Part shown: one piece after another, positions 24,640 through 33,085 of the stretch | How the letters are laid out: each line of letters opens with the position of its first letter | Position numbering within the stretch: the first letter of the stretch is position 1 | Source of the DNA: Massilia sp. WG5 | Lineage (GTDB): Bacteria; Pseudomonadota; Gammaproteobacteria; Burkholderiales; Burkholderiaceae_D | Reading direction: 5' to 3' | DNA length: 64,000 bases | Assembly: GCF_001412595.2 (NCBI RefSeq) | Contig: NZ_CP012640.2 | Span: 434,001 to 498,000, forward strand | The notes under the pieces: model-generated | The model's database searches: none | Seen by the model: the letters and a program-made list of their open reading frames with translations, nothing else | What the model was told of the DNA's origin: nothing | Position numbers and translations under genes: made by a program

Positions 24640-25419
24640 ATGGCCTGGGCACGATTTCCCTATCCGGACCAGCGTTTCCATTATTCCGCCGCCGGCCTGA
24701 AGGAAGCCTGGCGCGGATTGCATGCGGGCGACGCCGAACCATGGCCGCGCGGCGCCGCGCTGGTGGAGGCCTGGATCGCCTTCCATGCGGGCGACTTCGA
24801 ACAGGCGGCGAAAAAGGGATTGGCGCTCGGCCTGCCCGGCCACGCCGTCGCCAACAAGGCGAGCTGCATGCAGGCGGTGTATCTGGACCGCTCGGCCGAT
24901 ACCAAATGCGAACGCTTGCAGGAAGTGATCCGGCGCTGCGAGCTGCAACAGGCCCAGCAGCCGGAGAAGGCTGCCGCGTTCTACTGGCACGCATATGCGC
25001 TGGGCCGCTATGCGCAGGAAATCTCGGTCGTGCAAGCCCTGGCGCAGGGTATTGGCGGCAAAGTCAGGGCCAGTCTCGATGCGACCCTGGCACTGGCGCC
25101 GCGCCATGCCGACGCCCATATCGCGCTAGGGGTGTATCACGCCGAGATCATCGACAAGATCGGCGCCGTGATCGCTCGCCTCAGCTACGGCGCGAGCCGG
25201 GCGGACGCGATCGCGCATTTCAAGAAGGCATTGAGCCTGAATCCGGCCTCGGCCATCGCCAGGGTCGAGTACGCAAGGGCCCTGTCGATGCTCGACGGGC
25301 GTGGCGCCGACGCGGAAGCGGCGGCCCTGCGCCGCGAAGCCGCGGACGCCGAGCCGCACGATGCCATGGAAAGGCTCGATATCGAACGCGCACGGCAGGA
25401 GCTTGCAGCACAGGCCTGA
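24640..25419 (+). CDS. TPR-type helical repeat protein
   Basis: A 259-residue protein built from helical hairpins of TPR type: AALVEAWIAFHAGDFEQAAKKGLALG, KAAAFYWHAYALGRYAQE, ADAHIALGVYHAEI and ADAIAHFKKALSLNPASAIARVEYARAL. It has no signal peptide, so it should be cytoplasmic. It begins 6 bp after the phasin stop and is followed by the lipase-like gene 27 bp on, so it is part of the storage-lipid cluster. TPR proteins usually mediate protein contacts; the partner is unknown. Confidence 0.8.
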   Translation: MAWARFPYPDQRFHYSAAGLKEAWRGLHAGDAEPWPRGAALVEAWIAFHAGDFEQAAKKGLALGLPGHAVANKASCMQAVYLDRSADTKCERLQEVIRRCELQQAQQPEKAAAFYWHAYALGRYAQEISVVQALAQGIGGKVRASLDATLALAPRHADAHIALGVYHAEIIDKIGAVIARLSYGASRADAIAHFKKALSLNPASAIARVEYARALSMLDGRGADAEAAALRREAADAEPHDAMERLDIERARQELAAQA

Positions 25420-25446
25420 GCGCCAGACACCCATACGGAGACCGGT

Positions 25447-26463
25447 ATGATCGCGGACCGCTTTTTCGACGCGGGGCGGCAACGCGCCGGGCTGGTCGCG
25501 ACCATGTTCGAGTCGACCCGCCAGCGCGATGCCGTGCTGGCGGCACTCAACGGATTGATCGGCGATCAGCTGGCGAATACCGGCAACGTACTGGCGATCC
25601 CGATGTGCCTGCGCCAGCGCGGCCAGCCCTTGCCTCTCGAGCGCGTGGCATTGGCGGCGGCGATGCCGGCGCCCGGCGCCAGGCTGGTGGTACTGGTACA
25701 CGGGCTCTGCTGCAATGATCTGCAATGGCTGCGCCGTAACCACGACCATGGCGTCGCGCTGGCCCGCGATCTCGGCTACGTGCCGCTGTACCTGTACTAC
25801 AACAGCGGACGCCATGTTTCCACCAATGGCCAGGAGCTCTCGATGCTGCTCGATACCTTGCTCGACGCCTGGCCGGTTTCGGTCGATGAGCTTGCCATAC
25901 TGGCGCACAGCATGGGCGGGCTGGTGGCGCGCAGCGCCTGCCACTACGCCCGCATGGGAGGGCGTCGCTGGCTGGGACGCCTGAGGCAGATGGTTTTCCT
26001 CGGCGTGCCGCACCATGGCGCGCCGCTGGCGCGGCACGGCAACTGGCTTGGCAGCCTCCTGGGAAGCAATCCCCTCACCGCCCCGCTTGCCCGCCTTGGC
26101 GAGCTGCGCAGTGCCGGCATCACCGACCTTCGATACGGCAATCTGCTCGACGAGGATTGGCGCGGCCGCAACCGGTTCGCCCACGAAGCCGACACCCGGC
26201 GCCACGTGCCCTTGCCGAGGGGGATCAGGTGCTACACGATTGCCGGATCGACCGGAAAACGCCCGACCGACCTGCGTCACCGGCTGCTGGGGGACGGACT
26301 GATACCCGTTGACGCTGCGCTGGGCCGGCATGCGGAACGCGCGCGCCAGCTGAACTTTCCGGCTTCTCGCCAGTGGGTGGCGTTCGACACCCACCATCTC
26401 GATCTGCTTTGCCGGGTCGAGGTGTACGAAAAAATCCGCGCATGGCTGGGCGAAGCGCACTGA
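25447..26463 (+). CDS. alpha/beta hydrolase, lipase/PGAP1-like
   Basis: Alpha/beta hydrolase of 338 residues. VVLVHGLCCNDLQW supplies the oxyanion-hole segment, LAHSMGGLVARSACHYARM the nucleophile elbow (Ser in AHSMG, as in PGAP1- and lipase-type members), LLGDGLIPVDAAL a likely acidic residue, and FDTHHLDLL the catalytic His. No signal peptide is apparent, which points to an intracellular esterase or lipase. Placement after phasin and TPR genes suggests mobilisation of stored wax ester or triacylglycerol (inference). Confidence 0.82.
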   Translation: MIADRFFDAGRQRAGLVATMFESTRQRDAVLAALNGLIGDQLANTGNVLAIPMCLRQRGQPLPLERVALAAAMPAPGARLVVLVHGLCCNDLQWLRRNHDHGVALARDLGYVPLYLYYNSGRHVSTNGQELSMLLDTLLDAWPVSVDELAILAHSMGGLVARSACHYARMGGRRWLGRLRQMVFLGVPHHGAPLARHGNWLGSLLGSNPLTAPLARLGELRSAGITDLRYGNLLDEDWRGRNRFAHEADTRRHVPLPRGIRCYTIAGSTGKRPTDLRHRLLGDGLIPVDAALGRHAERARQLNFPASRQWVAFDTHHLDLLCRVEVYEKIRAWLGEAH

Positions 26464-26482
26464 GCGCTTCGATCATCGCAGC

Positions 26483-27046
26483 ATGCCGACGATGTCGACT
26501 GTCACCTTTCTCATTCTGGCCAACAGCGCGGCGTATTTGCTGGAGCTGGGCATGGCACCGGAGTTGATGGCCAGTCTGGTCTTGTGGCCGCTGCGCGAGG
26601 GCTTCATGCCGTGGCAACTGGTGAGCTATGCCTTCCTGCACGCAGGCCCGGCTCACCTGGCCGTCAACATGTTCGGCCTGTGGATGTTCGGGCGGGATGT
26701 GGAAGCCTTGCTGGGCAGGGCAGCGATGTTCAGGCTTTATTTTGCGAGCGTGCTTGGGGCGGCGCTGACGCAACTGCTGGTGGCGGCCGCCAGCGATGTC
26801 CCATCCGCGACGCTGGGCGCCTCCGGCGGCGTGTTCGGTGTCCTGCTGGCCTACGCGGTCAGTTTTCCGCGGCGCATTATCGTCCTCTTGTTCCCCCCGA
26901 TCCCAATGCCGGCCTGGTTGTTCGTCAGCCTGTACGCGGGCCTGGAGCTCACGCTCGGCGTCATGGGATCGGACGCCGGGGTGGCGCATTTTGCGCATCT
27001 GGGCGGCATGGCGGGCGCCTTTGTCGTGCTGCGCCGCCAGCGCTGA
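26483..27046 (+). CDS. rhomboid family intramembrane serine protease
   Basis: Six-helix rhomboid of 187 residues. The conserved HAGPAHLAVNMFGLWMFG loop, catalytic Ser in GASGGVFGVLLAY and catalytic His in VAHFAHLGGMAGA are all present. It cleaves membrane-anchored substrates within the bilayer; substrates cannot be guessed. It starts 19 bp after the lipase-like gene without a strong ribosome site and ends 7 bp from the convergent Hsp20 gene. Confidence 0.92.
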   Translation: MPTMSTVTFLILANSAAYLLELGMAPELMASLVLWPLREGFMPWQLVSYAFLHAGPAHLAVNMFGLWMFGRDVEALLGRAAMFRLYFASVLGAALTQLLVAAASDVPSATLGASGGVFGVLLAYAVSFPRRIIVLLFPPIPMPAWLFVSLYAGLELTLGVMGSDAGVAHFAHLGGMAGAFVVLRRQR

Positions 27047-27053
27047 CGAGCCT

Positions 27054-27494
27054 TCAATGGATTTCGAGACGGTGCGTGCCGGCCTCCGCCTTTTTCGGCA
27101 AAGTCAGCTTGAGAACGCCGTTTTCGTAGCGGGCCTCGGCCTTCGGGTCATCGACCGGACATTGCAGTGTGAACGCCCGGTATTGCTGGCCCCAATGACG
27201 TTCGCTGCGCACAGTGTTTCCCTTTTTCACCTCGGTGTCCTGTTTGCGCTCAGCCGAAATCACGACCTGGTTGCCGTCGACCTCGACCTTGATGTCCTCC
27301 TTGTTCATGCCGGGGATGTCGGCGGTAATGGCATACGCCTGCTCGGTCTCCTCGACGTCGATCCGGATTGCGGGCATGTCCTGGTCCCAATGGGCGGGAT
27401 GACGGAATTCCCGAAGCAGCTCACCGAAGCCGCGGCGCGGATCAAACGGCATCAGGTCGGCGAAGGGCTCGAAGGGCGTAAGATGATTGGCCAT
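27054..27494 (-). CDS. Hsp20/alpha-crystallin small heat shock protein
   Basis: Small heat shock chaperone of about 146 residues that holds unfolding proteins. The alpha-crystallin domain runs from AIRIDVEETEQAYAITADIPG to about residue 135, with VEVDGNQVVISAERK and the closing ARYENGVLKLTLPK motif, and a short C-terminal extension (THRLEIH). The second ATG (27494, MANHL) is chosen because GAGGAG is eight bases away; the first ATG is only two bases from it. It lies 80 bp downstream of the FNR-type gene on the same strand. Confidence 0.93.
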   Translation of the reverse strand: MANHLTPFEPFADLMPFDPRRGFGELLREFRHPAHWDQDMPAIRIDVEETEQAYAITADIPGMNKEDIKVEVDGNQVVISAERKQDTEVKKGNTVRSERHWGQQYRAFTLQCPVDDPKAEARYENGVLKLTLPKKAEAGTHRLEIH

Positions 27495-27575
27495 GATCAT
27501 TTCTCCTCGGATTGGTGCCGATGCGATGGAGTGTGCGGCGGGCGCGGGATCGGCAGACCGCGCCTGCGCGGTATC

Positions 27576-28343
27576 TCATGCGCCAAGGCTTTCCGGGGCT
27601 GCGGCCAGCGCCTCCAGGCGGCGCATGTCGAGGATCTCGAGTTCGCGCCGGTCCAGCCGGATCAGGCCCTTGTCGCGAAAGCGCGCCAGCTGCCGGCTCA
27701 CGGTTTCCAGCGTCAGGCCGAGGTAACGCGCAATATCGTCGCGCGACATCCGCATCTGGAACCGGCGCGACGAGAATCCGCGCATGGCATAGCGGGCGGA
27801 CAGGTTCAGAATCAGGCTGGCCAGGCGCTCTTCCGCGCTCAGGATGCCGAGGAACCGGATTGCCGACTGGTCGCGCAGGATTTCCTGGCTCATCGTTCTA
27901 TGAAAGTGATCCATTACTTTCGGTATCTCGGCCATCACCTGCCGCAGCCGCTCGTAGGGGATCTCGCAGACTTCGCTGTCCTCCAGGGCAAGGGCGGTGC
28001 TGGCGTGCTCGCCGTTACCGATGGCGTCCATGCCCAGGAGATCGCCCGCCATCTGGAAGCCGGTGATGTAGCGCTTGCCGCGGTGATCGCTGCGGCAAGT
28101 CATGAAATGGCCGAAGCGCACGGCGAACAGGTTGCCGAAAGCTTGTCCGGCACGGAACAGCGGCGCGCCGCGAGCCACGCGGCGCCGGCAGCCGATCGCA
28201 CTTTCCAGCCGGGTCATCTCATTCTCGGTCAGTCCCAGCGGAAGGCAAAGCGTGCGGTAGGCACATTGTCCGCACTTTCCACCGAAGGACTGGCTATCGA
28301 CCCGTTCACGTGCCGGCTTGATCTGCAGTATCTGTTCAGTCAT
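27576..28343 (-). CDS. fnr: FNR-type oxygen-sensing transcription regulator
   Basis: CRP/FNR regulator, 255 residues from the ATG at 28343 (GAGGAA seven bases upstream). Four Cys fit an oxygen-labile [4Fe-4S] cluster: Cys24, Cys27 and Cys33 in KCGQCAYRTLC and Cys126 in EVCEIPYERL, which matches FNR Cys122. The HTH reads MSRDDIARYLGLTLETVSRQLARF, with Glu213, Ser216 and Arg217 in the places that read TTGAT in FNR. It should activate or repress genes at low oxygen via TTGAT-N4-ATCAA sites; a perfect site occurs at 32191-32204. Confidence 0.93.
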   Translation of the reverse strand: MTEQILQIKPARERVDSQSFGGKCGQCAYRTLCLPLGLTENEMTRLESAIGCRRRVARGAPLFRAGQAFGNLFAVRFGHFMTCRSDHRGKRYITGFQMAGDLLGMDAIGNGEHASTALALEDSEVCEIPYERLRQVMAEIPKVMDHFHRTMSQEILRDQSAIRFLGILSAEERLASLILNLSARYAMRGFSSRRFQMRMSRDDIARYLGLTLETVSRQLARFRDKGLIRLDRRELEILDMRRLEALAAAPESLGA

Positions 28344-28454
28344 CGATTGTTCCTCGCTTTTTATTGGCAATGATTTAAGGAGTATCGGACTGGATCGGGT
28401 AGGCGGGCAGCGTGTATTCCGTCAAAGCGGGGTCAGGGCTGCTTGACAGGCGAC

Positions 28455-28470
28455 GTAGGGTATCCCCTAC
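28455..28470. promoter_or_regulatory. 16-bp dyad GTAGGG-TATC-CCCTAC
   Basis: Perfect 6-bp arms with a 4-bp spacer between the LuxR-type regulator stop and the FNR-type gene promoter region. No T-run follows, so it is unlikely to be a simple terminator. It could be an operator for either regulator. Confidence 0.3.
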
Positions 28471-29114
28471 TAGATCAAGCCTTGCTCCAGCGCATAGCGG
28501 GTCAGCTCGGCATTGCTCGACATTCCCATCTTCTCGAGGATGCGGGAGCGATAGGTGGTCACCGTATTCGGGCTCAGGTGCAAGCGCTCACCGATCTGCA
28601 CCAGCGGCTCCCCCTTCGCGATCAGCTTGAACACCTCGAGTTCGCGGTTCGACAAGGCATCGTGTCCGGAGGCGGCGCTGTCGCCACTGACCAGCGAGGC
28701 CAGCTTGTCCACCAGCGAGGGACTGACATATTTGCGCCCGGCCACCGCGCGCCGCACCGCTTCGATCAGCACGGCCGTCGGCGCGTCCTTGGTAAGGTAG
28801 CCCGCCGCGCCCTGTTTCAGCGCCCGAACGGCGTAAATTTCCTCTGAATAGGTGCTCAGCACGAGCACCGACATCGCGGGGTGCAGGCTGCGCAAATGGC
28901 GCAGCAGATCCAGTCCGTTCATCCCGGGCATCGTGATGTCGACCAGCGCCACATCGAATGCCTGGTGCCGCAGCAGCTCGAGCGCCTGGCTGGCATCCGC
29001 CGCTTCGCCGGCGACGTCGATATCGCCGGCCGTGTCCAGCATCAGCCGGACACCGTTGCGCGCGATCGCGTGATCGTCCACCAGGAGTACGCGGACCCGT
29101 TCAGACCTCATCAT
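28470..29114 (-). CDS. NarL/FixJ-type two-component response regulator
   Basis: Response regulator of 214 residues: receiver domain with Asp pair DD at 13-14, phospho-acceptor Asp59 in VALVDITMPGMNG and Lys in YLTKDAP, followed by a LuxR-type HTH (LSNRELEVFKLIAKGEPLVQIGERLHLSPNTVTTYRSRILEKMG). It overlaps the sensor kinase gene by 14 bp, so the kinase with HisKA_3 at 29101-30585 is its likely partner. Target genes are unknown. Confidence 0.93.
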   Translation of the reverse strand: MMRSERVRVLLVDDHAIARNGVRLMLDTAGDIDVAGEAADASQALELLRHQAFDVALVDITMPGMNGLDLLRHLRSLHPAMSVLVLSTYSEEIYAVRALKQGAAGYLTKDAPTAVLIEAVRRAVAGRKYVSPSLVDKLASLVSGDSAASGHDALSNRELEVFKLIAKGEPLVQIGERLHLSPNTVTTYRSRILEKMGMSSNAELTRYALEQGLI

Positions 29115-30585
29115 GCATCTCCAGCAGCATCTGGAGCATCACGACGGTGCCGCCGCCAGCGCGCGGCAGGACGCTCAGTTCCCCGCCAAGGCTGCGCGAT
29201 CGCTCCTGCATGCCGCGGATGCCCCAGGACGTGTCCGAAGACAGCGCGGCCGCCCCCGCGATGCCGCAGCCATCATCTTCGATCAGGAGCGTCAGCTGTC
29301 CATCCTCGCACCAGGCCTGTAGCCTGACCTTGTTCGCCGCCGCATGGCGCTGGATATTCGTCATCGCTTCCTGCGCGATCCGGAACAGCATGGTGCTGCG
29401 ATCCGCATCGATGGCCAGCGAGGCTGCGGAGGACATGATCTCGCAATGGCATTCGAGCCCGGAACGCTGGGCAACCTGGCTTGCGTACCAGTCGAGCGCA
29501 GCCCAGATACCCAACTGGTCCAGCACGCTCGGCCGGAGGTCGGTGATCACGCGGCGTACCGTGTCGATGGCTTCCTGCGCCAGCGCGGCCGTATCCCCCA
29601 GCAAGGGATCGGCCGGCCGGCCCGCCTGCATGCAGCGGGCGTCGATCACCGACAGGTAAGCCTTGATGCCAGTCAGCAGCCCACCCAATTCGTCGTGAAT
29701 TTCCCGCGCAATACGCTGTCGCTCGCCTTCCCTGATCCTTTCCTGGTGCGCGGCCAGGCTCCGGAGTTCGTCGCGCGTTTCGATGAGCTTCTGTTCCGCC
29801 AACTTGTTCGCCGTGATATCGATCAGCGTGCCTTGCATGAACAGCGCCTGTCCGGTGTCGTCATGCACCACGTCGGCCTGGTCGCGAAACCACAGCACCT
29901 CGCCGGAGCGGTCGCGCAGACGGTACTCCAGGCGCAGCGGAAGGCCATCCCTGCGGCAGCGCAGCACCTCGGCGAGGACCTCGTTTCTGTCTTCCGGCAA
30001 CATGCTGGCCGCGTAGAGCCCGGGATTGTTCAGCCATTCCTCGGGAACGGCGCCCAGTATTCCGATCTGGGGACTGATGTAGTGGAAGCGGTCGGGACGC
30101 CCGGTAGCCACGACATAGCTGATCGCCTGCGTTTGCTCGACCAGCGTCCGGAACCTGGCTTCCGCCTGGCGCTTCTCCTTCATCAGCCGGCGCTCGCGCT
30201 GGATGCGCTCGAGGGCCGACGGCAGCAGTTCCAGATAGCGTCCAATCGCATCCTTGACCAGGTAGTCGCTGGCGCCATGCCGCATTGCTTCGGTGGCGAC
30301 GGCGGCGCTGTCGGCGCCCGTCAGCATCAGTACCGGGATCGAGCGAACCGCATCGTCGGGATCGGCCTTCAGGCGGTCGAGGAACTCGATCCCGCTCAGG
30401 TCGGGCAGCCGATAGTCGAGCAGGATGCAATCCGGGCACAGGCGGCTGGCAAGCGACAGTCCACGCTCGCCATCGTCCGCCTCCACCAGACGGAAGCGGC
30501 CGCCGGGCGTTGCGCTCAGCCGCCGCCGGCACGCCATGCGATCGACCACATCGTCCTCGACCAGCAGCACAAGTATGGTATTCAT
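29101..30585 (-). CDS. hybrid REC-PAS-HisKA_3 sensor histidine kinase
   Basis: A 494-residue kinase with an N-terminal receiver (1 to about 125; acceptor Asp57 in CILLDYRLPD, Lys in DYLVKD), a PAS domain (about 140-270; FHYISPQIGILG, PEEW, YRLRDRSGEVLWFRDQ), then a NarX/DegS-type dimerisation domain with the phospho-His in RIAREIHDELGGLLTG and an HATPase domain (EAMTNIQRHA, DDGCGI, WGIRGMQERSRSLGG). It has no membrane span. It probably takes phosphate or a signal from the upstream PAS kinase and passes it to the LuxR-type regulator. Confidence 0.92.
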   Translation of the reverse strand: MNTILVLLVEDDVVDRMACRRRLSATPGGRFRLVEADDGERGLSLASRLCPDCILLDYRLPDLSGIEFLDRLKADPDDAVRSIPVLMLTGADSAAVATEAMRHGASDYLVKDAIGRYLELLPSALERIQRERRLMKEKRQAEARFRTLVEQTQAISYVVATGRPDRFHYISPQIGILGAVPEEWLNNPGLYAASMLPEDRNEVLAEVLRCRRDGLPLRLEYRLRDRSGEVLWFRDQADVVHDDTGQALFMQGTLIDITANKLAEQKLIETRDELRSLAAHQERIREGERQRIAREIHDELGGLLTGIKAYLSVIDARCMQAGRPADPLLGDTAALAQEAIDTVRRVITDLRPSVLDQLGIWAALDWYASQVAQRSGLECHCEIMSSAASLAIDADRSTMLFRIAQEAMTNIQRHAAANKVRLQAWCEDGQLTLLIEDDGCGIAGAAALSSDTSWGIRGMQERSRSLGGELSVLPRAGGGTVVMLQMLLEMHDEV

Positions 30586-30600
30586 GTCAGGGCAGCTCGC

Positions 30601-32091
30601 TCATGGTCCAATCTTCACTGCACACGCGCCGGGCGGCGAGCGCTTCTCCTCTTGCACCTGGCGGTGCGACTTCGGCATCGTGAAATAAAAGGTGCTGCCC
30701 TCCCCTGGAACCGATTCGAGCCACACCCGTCCTCCCAGGCTCTCGACGAGCCGCCTCACCAGGGCCAGGCCGACCCCCGAACTCTCGATACGGTCGCGTG
30801 GGGCCAGGGTCTGGAACAGCTGGAAAATGCGTTCGAAATGGCGCTGTTCGATGCCCGGCCCGTTATCCGAGACCGCGAAGCGCCAGTGATCGCCCTCGTC
30901 GCTGCAGTCGACGGCCACCCGCCCCTCGGGCTTGTCCAGGTATTTGATGGCGTTCGAGATCAGATTGTGGAAGACCTGGCGGACACGCGTCGGCTCCGTC
31001 CAGATCACCGGCAGCCCGGGTGCGACGGCCAGCTTGATGGTCGCCGGCGGTGACAGGAGGTCCACGATATCCACCAGGGTCGCGTTCAGGTCGACCATCC
31101 GCAGCGCGCCGCCCTCGCGGCCCACGCGCGAATACTCGAGGATGCCGTCGATCAGACTTCCCATCCGATGCACGCGGCTGATGAGCAGGCGCATGTGTTC
31201 CCGGCCTTCGTCGTCGAAACAATCAGCATAATCCGTCGCCAGCCAGTCCGCCAGCGCGCCGATCGCGCGCAGCGGCGCTTTCAGATCGTGTGACACGGCA
31301 TAGGCAAAATTGCTGAGCTCTTCGTTGGCGCCGCGCAGCTCCCGCAGCAACAGCCCGGCCTGCTCCTCGCTCTGCTTGCGCGCAGTGATATCACGCACCA
31401 GTCCGGTGAACATGCGTGCGCCGCCGATTTGCATCTCGGTTACCGCTATCTCCATCGGAAACAGGGTGCCATCCTTGCGCAGACCATGCACCTCGCGCCC
31501 GATGCCGATGATGCGCCGTTCGCCGGTCCGCAGGTAATGGCGCAGGTAGCCACCGTGGCGCTCACGGTCCGGCGAGGGCATCAGGACCGAGACATTGCGT
31601 CCGGCAAGCTCCCGCTCCGTAAAGCCGAACATGCGCTCGGCGGCCGGGTTGACGCGCTCGACCAGGCCATGCTCGTCGATCGTGATGATGCCGTCCGCGG
31701 CGGTCTCGAACACCGCGCGCATGCGTGCCTCGCTGTCGCGCAGCGCCTGTTCGGCGCCGCCGATGGCGCGCGCGTCATGGATGGTGGCCAGCGTCAGCGG
31801 GCTGCCTTCGGCGTCGAGCCTCGTCAGGCTGAGCCCGACGCTGAACGCCGCGCCCGCCCGGTCGAGCGCCATGACGGGGCCGCTGCCCGCATGGGCGCGG
31901 CGCGGCCCCTCAGGCAGCAGCACGTCGAAGCGTTTCCCGATCAATTCCTCGAGAGGCCACGCGAACAGCGAAGACAGCGGCGGATTGGCGCGCATGATGA
32001 CGCCGCCGGCGTCGTATACCAGCATCGGGTCGCGGGCCGCCGACAGAAGCCAGTCGAGGCTGGCAGCGATATTGTTGGAATCCATGTTCAC
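30601..32091 (-). CDS. PAS-PAS sensor histidine kinase (HisKA type)
   Basis: A 496-residue soluble kinase, first gene of the three-gene signalling operon. It has a first PAS domain (about 8-120), a second PAS (about 135-255; TAADGIITIDEHGLVERVNPAAERMFGFTERELAGRNVSVLMPSPDRERH, close to FixL-type PAS; no haem ligand was verified), a HisKA helix with SNFAYAVSHDLKAPLRAIG and an HATPase domain ending near GEGSTFYFTMP. It is separated from the hybrid kinase by 15 bp. A perfect FNR box lies 100 bp upstream of its start. Oxygen or redox sensing through the PAS domain is possible but unproven. Confidence 0.9.
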   Translation of the reverse strand: MNMDSNNIAASLDWLLSAARDPMLVYDAGGVIMRANPPLSSLFAWPLEELIGKRFDVLLPEGPRRAHAGSGPVMALDRAGAAFSVGLSLTRLDAEGSPLTLATIHDARAIGGAEQALRDSEARMRAVFETAADGIITIDEHGLVERVNPAAERMFGFTERELAGRNVSVLMPSPDRERHGGYLRHYLRTGERRIIGIGREVHGLRKDGTLFPMEIAVTEMQIGGARMFTGLVRDITARKQSEEQAGLLLRELRGANEELSNFAYAVSHDLKAPLRAIGALADWLATDYADCFDDEGREHMRLLISRVHRMGSLIDGILEYSRVGREGGALRMVDLNATLVDIVDLLSPPATIKLAVAPGLPVIWTEPTRVRQVFHNLISNAIKYLDKPEGRVAVDCSDEGDHWRFAVSDNGPGIEQRHFERIFQLFQTLAPRDRIESSGVGLALVRRLVESLGGRVWLESVPGEGSTFYFTMPKSHRQVQEEKRSPPGACAVKIGP

Positions 32092-32190
32092 GCTGTAAAT
32101 ACATGAATTCGGCCATCATAGAGATTATTTTGCTCAATATCAAAGCTAATGCGCCAGTTTTCGCAACTTCTAGCAGAGATTTAGCTCTTC

Positions 32191-32204
32191 TTGATCTGCA
32201 TCAA
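32191..32204. promoter_or_regulatory. perfect FNR box TTGATCTGCATCAA
   Basis: Matches the FNR/ANR consensus TTGAT-N4-ATCAA at all ten positions. It lies in the divergent gap between the PAS kinase operon (start 32091) and the SYLF gene (start 32358). A second, partial site TTGATCGGAGTCAT follows at 32278-32291, about 73 bp before the SYLF start, a distance that would suit activation. An FNR-type protein with the matching recognition residues is encoded at 27576-28343. Confidence 0.7.
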
Positions 32205-32357
32205 GTAAAGCCCCTCCGGCGGCAGGACAGCGCCTTGGCTTGTGCCCTATGCATGACAGAGATATTGAATAGGCTTCTTGATCGGAGTCATACCAGAGAG
32301 GCCATTTCAAGGACTAGCATTGAGCTGTTCCAATTCTCAAGAGTGAAGGAGTATGTC

Positions 32358-33083
32358 ATGGATGCCCTCAGCGAAAACGCCCTGCAACTTGCGATCGCCT
32401 TGTTGCTGGCAGGTCCCGGGATCCTTCATGCCCAGGAGAGCCGTCGCCCGGTCGCCGACACGACGGCGGCACCCGACCGCCAGGCGGCCGCGGCCGAGCG
32501 GCATGTGCTGCAGGCCACGAACATCGTGCACACGCTCGACGCGGATACCCGCATGCGCTCCCTGCTGGATACGGCGAAAGGCATTTTCATTGTCCCGGCC
32601 AACAAGCGCGCGGCGGTCGGCATCGGCGCGGAAGGCGGCGCGGGCTTATTGCTGGTCAAGCACGAGGATGGGAGCTGGTCGCAACCGGTCTTCTACAACA
32701 CCGGCGGCCTGAGCCTTGGGCTGCAGGCGGGCGCCGAGGGCGGCGCGCTGGTTTTCTTGCTGAACAACCAGAAGGCGGTCGATGCCTTCCTCAAGAAGAC
32801 CAGCGTGTCGCTGGGCGCAAAGGCTGGCTTGACCGTCATTAACTGGAACAGGATGGTCCAGGGCACTGCGGGCAGGGGCGATGTCATCGCATGGTCGGAC
32901 AACAAGGGTTTGTTCGGCGACGCAGCCAGCGTCGAACTGAGCGGTGTGCGGATCAATCAGGGCGTGAACAAGGCCTACTATCGCAGCACCCTGTCCGCCA
33001 GCGACATCATCGGCGGCAAGGCCAGCAATCCGCAGGCGGAATCGCTGGTGCAGGCACTGTCCGCGAAGCGGCCCGGATCCTGA
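32358..33083 (+). CDS. SYLF/YSC84-type lipid-binding protein
   Basis: Secreted or periplasmic protein of 241 residues with a signal peptide (LQLAIALLLAGPGILHA) and a SYLF domain: AKGIFIVPANKRAAVGIGAEGGAGLLLVKHEDGSWSQPVFYNTGGLSLGLQAGAEGG, then LGAKAGLTVIN and ISWSDNKGLF-like AWSDNKGLFGDAASVELSGVRIN. SYLF proteins bind phosphoinositides in eukaryotes; in bacteria the role is unknown. The start follows GAAGGAG by seven bases. The FNR-type sites upstream suggest low-oxygen control. It ends 2 bp from the convergent pncB gene. Confidence 0.85.
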   Translation: MDALSENALQLAIALLLAGPGILHAQESRRPVADTTAAPDRQAAAAERHVLQATNIVHTLDADTRMRSLLDTAKGIFIVPANKRAAVGIGAEGGAGLLLVKHEDGSWSQPVFYNTGGLSLGLQAGAEGGALVFLLNNQKAVDAFLKKTSVSLGAKAGLTVINWNRMVQGTAGRGDVIAWSDNKGLFGDAASVELSGVRINQGVNKAYYRSTLSASDIIGGKASNPQAESLVQALSAKRPGS

Positions 33084-33085
33084 GC

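Noticed and set aside
28455..28470. GTAGGG-TATC-CCCTAC dyad as a NarL heptamer pair
   Set aside because: The halves do not fit TACYYMT in 7-2-7 spacing; kept only as an unassigned dyad.
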